Assembly (NCBI GenBank): GCA_029379385.1
Contig: CM055617.1
Span: 14,888,679 to 14,952,678, forward strand
Direction: 5' to 3'
From: Quillaja saponaria
Lineage: Eukaryota; Streptophyta; Magnoliopsida; Fabales; Quillajaceae
DNA: 64,000 nt
The notes below the pieces were generated by a model. It was given only the letters and a program-made list of their open reading frames with translations, was not told the DNA's origin and did no database searches. Position numbers and translations under genes: made by a program. Positions 1-12,800 of this stretch are shown here, one piece after another. Position 1 is the stretch's first letter, and each line of letters starts with the position of its first letter.

Positions 1-372
1 ACATAATAGTTTTTGTTATGTATGCCTCGCATTGTTACTAAACTTGCTATATGGAGTATTATGAAGATTGCATAGTTATGTCTAAGTATTGGCAGCCCTA
101 TTAGGGAGAGTACCATGACTATGGGGTTGAGGACTACTTAGAAGTGAAGTTAGGATTGTGTTAGTATTCTATTTTGAGTTGTACATAAGCAAGAGTACTA
201 CAATATAATGTAAATTTCATCAATGTAATTTTGAGTAAAACTATGCAATCAGTTATGTAATTGTCTTTTGGAACAAGTAGTTAAGTCATTTACCAGGTTC
301 TCATTGGATTTCTAAGTCTGCTTATGTAAAGAAATCTTTTAGGAGCCTTGGTTTGTAAATATTGACCATCAT
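1..372. other. Gene-free flank left of a LINE insertion
   Basis: No coding homology, RNA gene or clear repeat is seen here. The last bases, from about 373, belong to the left copy of a target-site duplication that flanks the LINE insertion. Confidence 0.5.
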
Positions 373-402
373 GTGAATACAATGAAGAAGAAAATAAAAA
401 AG

Positions 403-3222
403 GATCTTCACATGGCTTTTATTGATTTAGAAAAAGCATATGATAAAGTTTCAAGACAAGTCTTATGGTGGGTGCTCGAGAAGAAAAAGATCGCAACTAA
501 ATATGTACAAGTTATTAAAGATATATATAAAATAGTAATTACTATGGTACGGACCGTAGATGATATGACTAGAGAGTTTCCAATCACGATAGGTGTTCAC
601 TAAGGTTCATTCTTAAGCCCTTAACTATTTGCTTTAGTCAATGATGAATTTACCTATAATATTTAAGATAGGGCTCTGTAGTGCATGTTGTTTGCTGATG
701 ATATCGTGTTAGTAGACAAAACTAAAGAAGTTCTAAATTCTAAACTAAAAGTGTGGAAGAACGCATTAAAATCTAAAGGCCTTAGATTAAGTTTGACAAA
801 AACTAAGTATATGGAGTGCGATTTTAGTGAAACTAGAGAAGGCTCGAATGAAATAATTTTCGATAGTCAAACAATCCTTACAAAGGATGTGTTTAAGTAT
901 TTAAGTTCATTTATACAAAAAGATTGTGCAATTGAGCATGATGTAAACCCTAAGATCAAGGCAGAGTGGGCGAAGTGACAAAATGCTTTGAGAGTTTTAT
1001 GTGATCCTAAAATCCTAAATGGATTGAAAGAAAAAATTTACAAGACGACAGTGAGACCAGCTATGTTGTATGGTACCAAATGTTGGGTAGTTAAAAAACA
1101 ACACTCGCATAAGATGGGAGTAGCTGAAATGAGAATATTAAGATGGATGACTGGACATACAAGAAATGATAGAATAAGGAATGAGGAGATCCATAAGAAG
1201 GTGGAAGTGTTAGGAATCAGTATAAAATATAGCAATCATATGCACAGCGGAATTTAAAATTTTTGATTCCTTTAACCCGAAATCACCTTATGATTATATG
1301 AAAGATCCTAATTATAGTTTAACAATTAAACAAGTAGAGAACTATGTACCTTCAATGCTTTTAATTTTTCGTCATATTCTTGATCAGCGTTCACTCCTTC
1401 GTTGATTCATCAAGAGCACAACAACGACACAGGTGTCCCGTCTCTAAGTGTATCCACACGAACGAATCCAACTAAGGATCTTCATGCTTGAAGATGAAAG
1501 GGCTTACCAAGGGATTCCTTGTGTGCTAGCACAAGTTACCGAATCTCTATTGTAATTTAGAAACTCTCATGATGGATTTTAGGCTCTCTATACAGTACGT
1601 ACAATTATTTTCTCTTCTGTTTCTATTTAGTTTGTTAAGTCTTATCTTTTATAAAGACTAGCCACCTCTTTATGTATTGGACAGTCCTAACACATTAGAG
1701 ATTATGCTAACATTATGATTTAATCATAATTGAATCTAATGTCTAACAAACTATAACAATTACATGATTGCCCCAAAATTCTCCTTAGTTGAATATCGTC
1801 ATTTTGTGTGTGACCCTTAGATTCAAACTATTAATGGCAGTAGGCATGTAACTTTTACATATTTATTACTGGACCCTATCCAATTAAATTAGAACTCATT
1901 CTAATTATTTAAATTAAAACTCTTTTAATTCACCCCTATAATTAAGATTTATTAATTAATCATCTATAGATAATTAATTAATTATCAGAGTTTCTTACAA
2001 GTCAAGATTGGTGCCTAGCAGCACATGATGACTATCCATAATAGTATGAATATGGCTGTGAACCTTTTGAACCTTTCTGTTAACAGTTACCATACAATTC
2101 AATCCTTCTATCATGCAATGTCTCGATTAAATCTATTTGGATATAGAAATAATATCAAACCCTAAATTTAATCATATGTGTCTAATCTTAAGATTATAAC
2201 TTCATTGGAAAAATTAGAAACTCATAACTCATATTCTAATATCCACCCTGCTATAGCCATAAACTTTAAGTTAAATTTTTTATAGACCACATAGGACATT
2301 CTCTCTTTTCTACTAAGAGTGATAGATCCTTTATTGCACATTCACATACCTCCATATGCAAGTGATTATACCCAATTACTACTTCTTAGGTGACTCATTA
2401 ATAAAATCAGAAATAGTATCAAAGTATAATGACATACATACAAGATAACTATGATGTCTCAAGTCAAAGGACTATTTGCACAACTATAACATAAGAACCA
2501 CCTATTGACATGTAGAGAAACTCCATATAGGTGTTCTTAGATGAGTCATTTCAGTGAACTCATTCTCTAATGAGCACCTACATATCTGTCTTAGTGTCTC
2601 ATACACAAGTGACTATGAGATCAGCCACCCTCAACTCTTTGAGCCAACTAGATATGTACTAATCTATCCGAATTCACTAATGCCCTACTTAGTGATCCTA
2701 TGATTAGGAACATTTAAGAATTAAGCTTAAAGGAAATACATCTCATTAGCATGAGCTTATCATGATGCTTATTTTCATTATTTTAATTCTTTGGGCTCAT
2801 GATGGTTAATTAATAACTCTTATACATGATAATGTTTGCCACTTATATTTATTAATAATATGAATAAGATTGTACATAAAATAATATGCCACAACATCAC
2901 ATGTCATTGGCTTTAGGGAATACTACTAACAGGAAGTAGCACTTATTGAGGAGAAAATGATGAAGAATCGCCTACATTAATTTAGACATATCCAACGTCG
3001 ACAAATAAACGTAGAAGTTAAGAAAGGTGACTTGGTACAAGTGTTAGGTATTAGACATGGTAGGGAGAGACTAAAACTTACATGGGGGGCAGTCATCAAG
3101 AAAGATATAGCTGCTCTAGGGATTACTGAAAATGTCATCTCAGATTAATGGGAATGAAGAAAAATAATTCATATAGTCGACCCCGACTAGCTTGGGATTT
3201 AATACTTAGTTGAGTTGAGTAT
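403..3222 (+). mobile_element. 5'-truncated non-LTR retrotransposon (LINE, RTE-like), split by a solo LTR
   Basis: Reverse-transcriptase remains run 403-1207 and resume at 2932. Visible RT motifs are AFIDLEKAYDKV near 415, GVH-stop-GSFLSP near 590 (the usual HQGS glutamine is now a TAA stop), and LFADDIVLVD at 688, where the catalytic FADD is intact. The late motifs RPAMLYG (about 1057) and LRWMTGHTRNDRIRNE (about 1138) follow, and the tail with RHGRERLKLTWG continues after the solo LTR. The 3' end is a short TTGAG repeat rather than poly(A), which suits RTE-type elements. The flanks repeat: TGAATACAATGAAGAAGAAA at 374 recurs as TGAATACAATGAAGATGAAA at 3224, a target-site duplication of about 25 bp. 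The 5' half of the element is absent, as expected of truncated target-primed insertion. Stops and frameshifts make it inactive. Confidence 0.9.
1208..2931. mobile_element. Solo LTR nested in the LINE
   Basis: The block starts TGTTAGGAATC and ends ACTACTAACA, so it has TG...CA ends with a six-base inverted TGTTAG/CTAACA. The five bases GGAAG flank it on both sides (1203-1207 and 2932-2936). Removing the block and one GGAAG rejoins the LINE reading frame (KKVEV joined to ALIEEK). It is 1724 bp long and has no coding capacity, which fits a solo LTR left by recombination between the two LTRs of a full element. A related sequence in the same orientation starts at 61660. Shared landmarks are GCACAGCGGAATTT (1243), CTAAGTGTATCCACAC (1444), GTGTGCTAGCACAAGT (1530) and GCACATGATGACTA (about 2019). 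The lineage (probably Ty3/gypsy, from LTR length) is inference. Confidence 0.85.
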
Positions 3223-3250
3223 ATGAATACAATGAAGATGAAATAAGAAG

Positions 3251-3804
3251 TGAACATCCTCTTATTTAAAATTTGAGTTTCTTGAACTTTCCTTTCTTAA
3301 GGAATTACAAAATTTGATTTATATGAAATATTACTAATGTAAATGGCAATTAATTTCAAGTTGAAGCTTTACTAAAAGTCATTTTCTATAACTTGATGGA
3401 ATCTAAACTACAAGTAAGTAGATTTGACATGAATAAAAGACTGGATAGTTGCTAAATTGAATACTTATCCATCTAACCAAAAAGTACTCAAGAAGGTGTG
3501 AAACAATATAAGCTTTATTAATGTATATAAGTAGGAAACCTCCTACAAAGTCTTACATAGATTGGTAACAAGAAAAGTAAAGAAAGCAACATTCACATGA
3601 CATAGGAATCAAGAATTTACAAGTACATGAAATTCTCAGTAAACCACTTACAAGAAACTACCAATTTATACTTTCACTTAATTAAACTTGTTAATGCTTC
3701 CATGTTGCTCAAATTAGAATTCTTGGAGGATAAGGTGTGACAAAAGACACTCAAGACATTGGTGAAAATCTCTTCTTTTTTTTCCTTCACCTAAATCTAA
3801 GTCT
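3251..3804. other. Gene-free stretch
   Basis: AT-rich sequence after the LINE. I see no recognisable coding motif or repeat boundary. Confidence 0.4.
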
Positions 3805-4090
3805 TTATGTGAGTTCCGTCAAGTGCACCAAGACAATTCTAGACAAACAAAGTATACATAAGCAAAAAATGGTATGTAAAACCTTAATCATGACTCTACT
3901 TATTGTTTCAATAAACCTTATAAACTGTCTCTTTATGACTCTCAACTTTTCATCATGTACAATAATGTTGAGCACAATAGAGACCATTTCTTCTACCCCC
4001 ATGTTCCTAGTTTCCACCAATGCGACATATAACAAAGATCCCTAAAACGTCCTCCTATCCATCCTACAATTCTCTACACATGACAAATCA
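3805..4090 (-). pseudogene. PIF/Harbinger transposase N-terminal fragment
   Basis: On the minus strand a short open stretch reads ETRNMGVEEMVSIVLNII and then RVIKRQFIRFIETISR. This matches by eye the N-terminal helical region (DUF8040-type) of plant PIF/Harbinger HARBI1-like transposases and nucleases, where RDTRNMSVEEMVAMFLH and a VIKRQFxRSGETISRxF motif are conserved. The catalytic DDE part expected downstream (lower coordinates) is not visible, so this is a fragment. No terminal inverted repeats or 3 bp target duplication were found. Identification rests on motif recall only. Confidence 0.6.
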
Positions 4091-4371
4091 TTATCATACA
4101 CAATCTTATCAAAATTTAGATTCTTAAGGATACTCCTACTGTAGGTAATCCATTTCTGTTTCTTATTATTTAATGGTATTCAGTTTCAAAGCAATGAAAA
4201 TAGTCAAAAAGAGAATTAAATAAGTCAATTTGTCCAGTATTTCTAAATGGAGAAGCAAGCATATAAGTAGCCTCCTATTCCTTGTCAAAGGAATTAAATC
4301 CATCTCTGAAAGTTATAAACCAATCATGTAAACAATAAAACAAACTAGAATAATGAAGAATCTCAAGCAAT

Positions 4372-4720
4372 TATAAACAAACACAAAAGGAAATTAAATT
4401 TATTACACTCCCTAAACCCCGCAATCCAAGATTATTAAAATAAATAAATAAACAAATAAAACCATAAACGTTAATTTAACTACAAATAAACAATAATGAT
4501 CTACTTCTACTTTGATACTAAATATACCAACAATTTCATGAAATTAAGAACAAATTGGATCAAGTAATCATAAACGAATACCACTAGGAAATTAATTTTC
4601 TCAAACTCCTTAAACCCCACAATCTGAGATTATAAAAAGACCATAAACATGAATTTAACCACTAATAAACGATAATGATCTACTTTTTATACTAAATGTA
4701 CCAAGAATTTCAAGAAATGT
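4372..4720 (+). repeat. Two diverged direct repeats of about 150-175 bp
   Basis: The stretch 4372-4545 recurs at about 4570-4720. Shared landmarks in order are AGGAAATTAA, CTCCTTAAACCCC (first copy CTCCCTAAACCCC), AACGATAATGATCTAC (first copy AACAATAATGATCTAC) and TACTAAAT...TACCAA.AATTTCA. It is non-coding, and its origin is unknown. Confidence 0.65.
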
Positions 4721-5395
4721 AGAAGAAATTAGAGTAATTAGATTCTCAAATAAAAAACCCTAGAACAATACCCCCATTCTCAAATTTCAAATACCAAAAC
4801 AAAAATGCAATCATGCAATAGGGCTTTAGCACTTGTATTATTCTCAGAGCTAATCTGAAGGGTTAGGAAGAATTAAATTTTTTAAATTTTCATATTACAT
4901 ACTTTTTCCTTGAAATCTCACTGAAGTTCTGAAACAGGTGAAAGGAATAAAAGAACAAAGCCAACATGACCTAATGAGCAATAAAGTAGTCCTCAAAAGG
5001 GGTTTTTACCGCCAGTTGTGCAATACCCATGCAGAGAGAAAATGAAGGTTGAGAGTAGACTGAGGATGCAATGCATGAAGAAGGGGAGTGAGTTATCGAG
5101 CTTGATAAAGGGTGGGAAGAATACTATAGCAATAAAGGTAGGCAAATTAGTAACTTTGCCAACCTTGTTTTTCCTTTCCCGTGAGTAATTTAATTTAGTT
5201 AGACACCCCTTTTAGGGGAATAAGTTTCTCGTGTTTAGGGAAAAAATATTGAGGGAAAAAGAAATTTTCTAGATAAAAAGCAGCTTACATTGGTATTTAG
5301 TTACCTAACTAAATTGGAGTTTTCTCATACTACATGTCCATGCTTATCAATGTTAAGGAAGACAAAGTAGATGATAATATTTGGCAACATGACAG

Positions 5396-6595
5396 ATAAG
5401 CTTGTATCTGTGCATGATATTGTTGTAAAAATAAGCACTGTCAACAACGGCGGAATTAGGATTTTATGTTAGTAGGTACAAATTTTTTTGTAAAAATTAT
5501 ATATTCATTTAAAAGTTCAACATCGAAGATACTTTTAAATGTACAAAAAGAAAATTAAACCATTAAGCTAAAGTAGCACTTCTAATATCGTAACACTGTT
5601 GCAAAAGTACCCCTCGAAGAGGCCTTATAGTTTAACTCAACTTTTCAAGGACCTTGTTTAAAGAGTTTTGACCATTATCACTACTACGTTCATTGATATC
5701 ATATTGAGAAAATTGTTCAAATCTTGGTCTTAGTCAAATATTTTTCATTCTGAAAATAAATAAATAAAAAATATACAATCTGAGTTTAGAAATATATTGC
5801 ATAACTTTCACATGCAATTAAAATAACAATAAAAACATAATATGTAGAAGTTTTAAGTCTCTTTAAGCCCTTAAAATTAAAATGATAAAAATTAAGATAA
5901 CAATAAAAATATACAATATGTAGAGGTTTTTAAGTCCCTCTAGGCCCTTAAAATTAAAATGATATTAATTATAATTAGTTTTGTGCAGAGAAATAGCAAT
6001 AACAAATTAACAATTGCATAGTGATTAGTGGCACTAAGTTTCAAACAAGAAAATAGGAAGAAATTAAAGCTTATATGCAAGGAAGGCGAAGAAGAAAAAT
6101 TCTTTCTTGGAATGGCTGCAAGCTAACTTTTTCTTGCAGGTTCTAGTTTCCACTTTTCCTTCACACAGTCATAGCTTTTGCGCTTCATATCTTCACTTCC
6201 TCTCTCACAAAGTGATGAGAACTAAGAGCAGAACAAAGGAAAAAAGGTGTGAACAATAATTTTCTTTTTAAAAATTTTAGTGGGTACCACTCACTTATGT
6301 TGTTCAGCCTCTTATTAAAGATCTAAAGGATATAAAAATTATTTTTTTGTTCTTTTTTTTAAGTTGTGTGGGTGTACCCACTCACACTAGTGTTCTGTCA
6401 CAGATTATCAAACGTTTTGTGGTAGAAATGAACTTTGAATGTGCAAAGTGTAAGCAAAGGGTTTCCAGATATTTTCCTCATAGAAAGTTTTCACCAACTA
6501 CAACTTGCAGTTTAGAAGGCTGCAAGAGCAAAAACTTTAATCTAGTGTGCTTTACTACTCGAACCATTTGTTTTTAAAAAATAAGGTAATTGCTT
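5396..6595 (+). pseudogene. MCM8: MCM8 relic, zinc-finger exon split by a hAT-like element
   Basis: The exon starts after an AG at 5394-5395 and reads DKLVSVHDIVVKISTV up to 5444, where a hAT-like element intervenes. It resumes at 6412 with RFVVEMNFECAKC and reaches CSLEGCKSKNF, holding the CxxC...CxxxxC zinc-ribbon cysteines of MCM N-terminal domains. The exon ends near 6595 before GTAATT. The codon expected to be CAA (Gln) just before KIR is TAA. The preceding exon relic ends KAAYI at 5294 with a GT donor, and the split codon (G plus AT, Asp) joins in phase. Confidence 0.85.
5445..6403. mobile_element. hAT-like non-autonomous element inside an MCM8 exon
   Basis: The left end CAACGGCGGAATTAGG resembles the plant hAT terminus CAGGGGCGGAxxTAGG. 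The right end, read in reverse as CTGTGACAGAACACTAG, is a degraded match. Flanking 8-mers ACTGTCAA (5437-5444) and ATTATCAA (6404-6411) agree at six of eight positions, as expected of an old 8 bp hAT target duplication. Removing the element rejoins STV to (K)RFVVEM in the MCM8 frame. It is about 0.96 kb with no transposase, so it is non-autonomous. Confidence 0.72.
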
Positions 6596-6709
6596 TGACT
6601 TGAACTACAACCTCATTATTACTATGTATTCTCTGATTTATTTTTCCTTTTTACTCTCTCCAAAGAGCTTATTTCCTCCAAAACCCTTAATATGTTGGCA
6701 CTAATCCAG

Positions 6710-6815
6710 GCTCTAGGAACTTTTAAAACCTAAAGATCATGAAGAAGGTCGAGTCCCTCGAATAATGGAATATGAACTAACCTAACATCTTATTGACGCA
6801 TGCATATCCAGAGAT
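6710..6815 (+). pseudogene. MCM8: MCM8 relic, exon part left of the CACTA element
   Basis: After an AG acceptor the frame reads L-stop-ELLKPKDHEEGRVPR, then IMEYELT, a stop, and HLIDACISRD. It is in phase with the preceding exon (split Arg codon). The two stops stand where the family has Gln and Glu. The exon breaks exactly at the CACTA insertion and continues at 13304 with VVTVTGIIRRINTHMDIAG. Confidence 0.88.
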
Positions 6816-9800
6816 CTCTACAAGAAAAAATAGTATCATCGTTCGCTAAATGTAGACGCTGATAATGATTAAGTGGATACTAATACACATCGGCGTCTGC
6901 TTATGGACTCTTATAGGTGGACGCTAATAAGATAGCATTTGATAATATATCAGCATCGATGTGGAGCTGGCATTATCAATGTCCACCAGGTGGACGCTGA
7001 TAAATAACACCAATAAATTATAAGATATCATCATGCAAAAAAAATAGAAATTTAATAGTAGATGTTGTCGTTGTGTACACTGATAAGTGGAAGCTGATAA
7101 GTGGAAGTTGATAAGTAGAAGCTGATAGTATCAACGTCCACATGATGAATGGTGATAAGTGGAAGCTAAAATTGGTTTTTTATTTAAATATACTAGTGTC
7201 CACTACATAAGGATGCTGAAACTTCAAATATTTTACGTTTATCTACTGTTTTGATCTTTCAAAATATATAAGTGTTCAATTCAGTACTCTAAGAATTTTT
7301 TCAATTAATTTTATCCTTCAAAATTCCAAATTTCAGTTTTCCATTTACAAGTTATGAATGAACAAAATTACCATACTTGACATAAAAATAATAACGTACA
7401 TAAGTTGTTTTTATATTTTACAAAAAAAATTTAATCATTTTATCATTAAATTATACAGAATTGCTTGTTTTATGCATAACATGAAAATGAGAAAATGTAA
7501 TTTCATTGAAAAATCATGAATTGACCAAAAACATTCCTAGATGACTAAATTAAAAACTAAGACAATTTTGAAAAACTACAACAATAGTTCAACTAATATT
7601 TTATATATATTTTTTTTTGGGTATACCTACTAAATAATAAAACATCCATACATAAAAATTGATAAAAACAACCCAAATAATCATTTACTAATGAAAACAT
7701 CAACAAAACATTAAAGTTCAAAATGTCAACTCAAAGTATTAAGTTTGTTCATAATAACAAAATAAATCTTAAACTAAGTATCTCCAAGCATCAAATCATG
7801 CTCCTCTTGGTCATGATCATCTATCAGATCATGAGAAGACAGTGAATCAGTTGATGAAGAAGGATCCTGAAAAATCAGTTAATAATGAATATAAAAGTTA
7901 GCCATGTGTAAAATTTATAAGTTTACAAAGTAGAACACTCAATCCACATCTTTCATCAACACGTAAAACTGATTCTTTCTACATGCTTTATTAGTCCTTA
8001 CTGAATGTACCCCACTATCACCGGCTCGTCCATCAGAAGTCAATTGAAAATTTTGCACTCCTAACACCTAATTTTCAAAATTGCTAAGTTAAAATGCACT
8101 TTAACACATTAAATACACATCTTTCTGCAAAAAATGAAATCAATTCTTCCTACATCTTTCTTACAGATGTGCTGGTATTCCTGACTCGTCCATCGAATGT
8201 CAAATGACTATTTTACCTCCCCTAACACCCAATTTTCTAAGTTTCTAAGTTAAAACATACTTTGACCCATAAAATAAATTTTTATGTTACTTACTTAAGA
8301 TGACAACTGTGGTGGTTGAGATCCTCTTTCCATAGCAAGTTCCACTCTCACTATTTGCCTGAGCAATGCAATTATTTCTGGGGAGATCACGGGTGGAAGA
8401 GGTGGACAAGAAGTCCAAGTGCTGTCAGCACTGTTGGAGCTGCATTGATCGAGTGCTTGAGAGTCTATGCATCCTCCGAACCTATAATAGTATTTGTGTT
8501 TCTTCCCATCGGATACTCGTACCCTTAAAGCTTTATTGGTAATGGGCTGAGAACCTTATGGTGCACTAGCAAGCTCACTCTCCCTAGCAGATCTATAGAA
8601 TTTGGAACCTTCAAGGTTTGGATTGTCTAGGTTCCAACTGTAATTGGTTCCAATACAATCCATTATCATCTCTCGATTTGTTTCTCCTAAGCCTTCCTCC
8701 ACAACAAAAGTAGATTGTTGAGCTTGACTAGTAGTCCTTTACTATGTAAAATCCACTTTTTGTACCACTTTTTGTACCCTTGGGTGAAACCCTTCTTAAA
8801 AAGGTGCACGTTGACTTCTTCACTACTTAGAAAGTTTCTATTGTCACATTGTTTACAAGGACAATTGATAGTCCCAATATACACAAATTTTGCATTTGAA
8901 TATGCAAAATCAAGGAAAGCATTAACTCTAGCCCTAAATTCATCTGAAATAACATGATTCAACACGACGCTTATCTAACTCTGATCAACTAACATTTTCC
9001 TGCATTTATGATAAATATTTTGAACCCTAATAGTTAACTCTATAGTATAACAGAGTAACTTTAAATTACCAAAGCAAGTATGCATATGTACATGTTGTCT
9101 AACACCTTCAACTCGACCTAAGGTAAAATGGTCTTATCCCATTCAAAAAAGTCATACACACATACTCGTGAGTAGCTTAATCATTTCATCCAAGATTGGT
9201 AAAATTTTGATAGCATTTTGCCATGATCTTTGAACTACACGACATAAACAAGGTACAATATTATTGTCACCATGTCTCAGTATGCACTTGGAGAACAAAC
9301 AAAAATGTAAAAGAAATTTCAAGGAGGGAACGAAAAATTAAGACTATCATTAATACAGAATGACATATTCACTTTTCTAAATTGTCCACTTTGGACAATT
9401 CAAGAATCATCATCAAATGAATTTAATGAATGTCCATATTAAATAGACATGCATTATTTCATTTACAATGATTCTCAAACAGGTTTCTAAGGGTTTGTTA
9501 ATGAATGTTAATGATAATTTGTAATTCTACCCACTTCATACTACAAACACACTAACAGCTAAGTTCCTACTCACCAATCAAAAGTCAAGTTTAAAGATAA
9601 TTTCATCAAATCCAACATTGACTATTATATATGAACAAGCATTTAGAATACCAAGACCTAGCAATTGAGTTTAATGCCAGAATCTTTAAATTTCTACACA
9701 TTATCATCTTCTTGAAGGCTAGAATCTTTATTAAAATCTCTTATTGTCAATCTCTTATTGACAAAGGTTGAATGAAAACCACCCTTCAGTAACAGTCAAC

Positions 9801-12800
9801 TTTTGCTTATAGTCTTAATTAAACAGAATAAAAAAAGAAGTATTTGGAATCACATAATAAACATAAAATTACTACTTAAGGTGACATTACACTATGTTGT
9901 TCATCCTCGCTCATGTTAGTAGTAACCATGAACAAAAGCAATCCATTAATCTACTTTAAGAGACAGACCCACAACTATATCTATAAGATTAAATGATATT
10001 TAAAGTCGTAGAAAAGAAAAGACTCAAAAAATGAAGTTAAAAAGAAATTAGATTTTTAAAAAAATGATCATGAATATTGAAGTACTTAACTCTGTACTTA
10101 AATTAAATTGAAGTGAAATGAGTTCAAGAAAAGTGTCAAAGAAATGGAATACAGCAGCATCCATAAGATACTACTTGTGGGAAAAGGAGATTTTCCTTTG
10201 CAGCCTGCTTGGCGAAGGATTTTGGTACTGCTGCCAAAATGGTGGCTACTTCAATACATATATATATACATATATTATGTACTTAAGAACTTTGGTTGCT
10301 TGTTCACAATAAAGTAATTAAAGATTTCAACAAACACCCCAGCTGCTTTTCCCCTTTTTGGGAGTAGGTCAAGCAAACATTTTGATAAATGAATAAGACC
10401 CGAAATAGGAAAGGCTTTATATAATAAATTAAACACAAACATCAAAGCTGAAAAGTAGATACATATTACAGATTTCAGAATCAAATAAAGAGTAGATTAT
10501 AGAAGAAAAAAGAAAAACAGAAATTAGATTATTTCCAGGTCAAAATTAAGAAATTTATAGTCTTGACAATTTAAAATTTGAAAAAAAATAATGCTTTAAG
10601 ACCAAGGTTACCATAATCTTCAAACCCCTTCCGATTTTCAAGTTATATGTCATAGAAGGCATGGAAAAATCAAGGTTTAAAGAAAAGAAATTGATTTACC
10701 TGATTTGATCAGTCCAGGAGAAGACAATCGGATGGTGGCTATGCTTATGGTGCTGCTGAATTTCAACCAAACATGTAATTGGGGCAAGAATCTTTTTTTT
10801 TTTACTACAATCAATTTCAAGTCAATCTCATATCTTTTCAAATCTTAATATTCAAACTGAAACCCAGATTTGCACAATTTTAAATTAAGAACCTTCTTTT
10901 CCAACAATCAATTTTTTTTTTATGGTTTTTTTTTTAAATGAAATTTTTTATTGTTCAATTAAGCAAACAAAAGGAGCTAATGATAAACAAACATAAATAC
11001 AACTAAAATAACCAGGAAACTCAATTCTCACTTCCTCATGTCCATCATTGAATTTCTTTTCAAGTGCTCAAAGTCTCAAACTCATCATTAAAAGAGTTAC
11101 TTTAACCCTCTACCTTTCACCCAAAAAAAAAAAAAAGATATAAATTTTATATTGTAATAATTCTAAAGATACAGTACTTATTTTGGGTTTGAATTTGAAT
11201 CTTAAACATACAGTACTTACACTAATAATATTCTCTTGTATGTAAAATTACTAAATTTTACCCTTAAGGTTAAAGTTTCATTTCCAATTCCACATCTTTC
11301 TAGAGCTTTTAGAATGAAATAAGGGACTACCAATTAAAAATATATTTGGTCATTGCTATGGGTTAACACCACAATGGTTCTTTTGAATCACTGAATTTAA
11401 TTTCAAGCCTCAGAATTATTGTAATATAGCTTCAAATTTAGACAGCCTCATCCTCAGTTCTTCGTCTAAAACAAGAATTAAATAGAAAATATCCCCTATC
11501 GATGCATAAACAAGGAAGACCTTAGGCTACACACCCCCAAATGTTACTTTGTAGTATGCTGCTATGCATGCACCTCACACCTCTCAAACTCATTTAACCA
11601 TTAGGACCACATCAGCTGTGCCTGCTCTTAAATCTTCACCAACAGCAAAGGATGAGCAAAGCAATCTTCCTCTCCTCTGCTTAGTTGTGGGTGGCAGTGC
11701 TTGAATCATTCATTATATCCCCAACAGAGTAGGAGAAAATACAACCCTTATTTGTCTCATAAAAGCCAGAATGGAAATGAGAAACCATTATAGAGTTATT
11801 TAAGGTATTTATTACAAAAATAAGATTTACCACCCACGTACTTATACCAAGCCCACTAACCCACCACAACTAAATACAGATTTTGATTTGAATACCCATC
11901 TCTCTCATTTAAGATCAACACAAAAAGTTCTTTTGGGCTTTTTCACAAACACATTCTAGTCTCTTTATGAGAGTTAATTTTCAAAGATTGATTAAATACT
12001 GCAACCCCTATGCACTATACCAAGTGATTCTTAGTGATTTCGTAAAGCCTTGTTTCCCAAATACAGTGGATTCCATCAAGTGTGTTAACCTTACGCCACA
12101 AAATTTGACCCTTTAAACAGCATCTCGTCTTGTTCACAATGTTTTTGCTTCCAACGACCAAATTTTAAAGGAAAAACTACTAGCTTTTTCAAAAACCAAG
12201 TGAACTAAAGCATGAGCTAGAAAGCAAGAATAACTTATCGGAATCCCAATACTCACTCTAACAACAGGTCAAATACTGTAGCTTCTCAAGAGTAAGAAGC
12301 ATTCACATGAACTTAAAATTAAAACAAAAGAGAGACTATATATGAGAAGAATGGGAATTTAAATACATGACTGATCTTGTAAAGAATTTCATTGGTTTAA
12401 GAAACTAAATAACTTCATATTAATAACATTATTCATGAATATTTCAGAATTATTATTATCTGCCTGAAAAGAGAGGAAAAACAAAAGACAGAAAACTTCC
12501 TATATACCAACTCAATAATTTAATAAAGTGGAAAGATCTAATTTCTTTTTGTAACGTGGAAAGATATAATTTCTTTATAACTAATATCAGCTAAATTCAT
12601 GAATAAATTTTTAAAGTAAAAAATTTCTAACAATATTATGCATGCATATACATATGATTCTTTGCAAAATCTCTCTTTCTCTCTGTTTCTTGACAGTGGG
12701 TGAGGAAGATTGAAGTTGTAGAAGGGAAAGTAAGTTCACAAAGCACTGAACCAACCCAGAAATCAGTCATTAGCATCAGAGTTCATCCTTAGCATAGGAC

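Noticed and set aside
1038..1235. Minus-strand hydrophobic frame, similar to frames at 22169-22369 and 54838-55041
   Set aside because: These are antisense shadows of the LINE RT; their mutual similarity reflects the shared LINE, not a gene family.
4900..5110. Possible minus-strand first exon starting MGIAQLAVKTP
   Set aside because: Only about 19 codons before a stop, no recognised family, no supporting neighbouring exon.
10118..10484. Open frames inside the CACTA interior
   Set aside because: Overlapping on both strands, AT-driven, no transposase or other domain.
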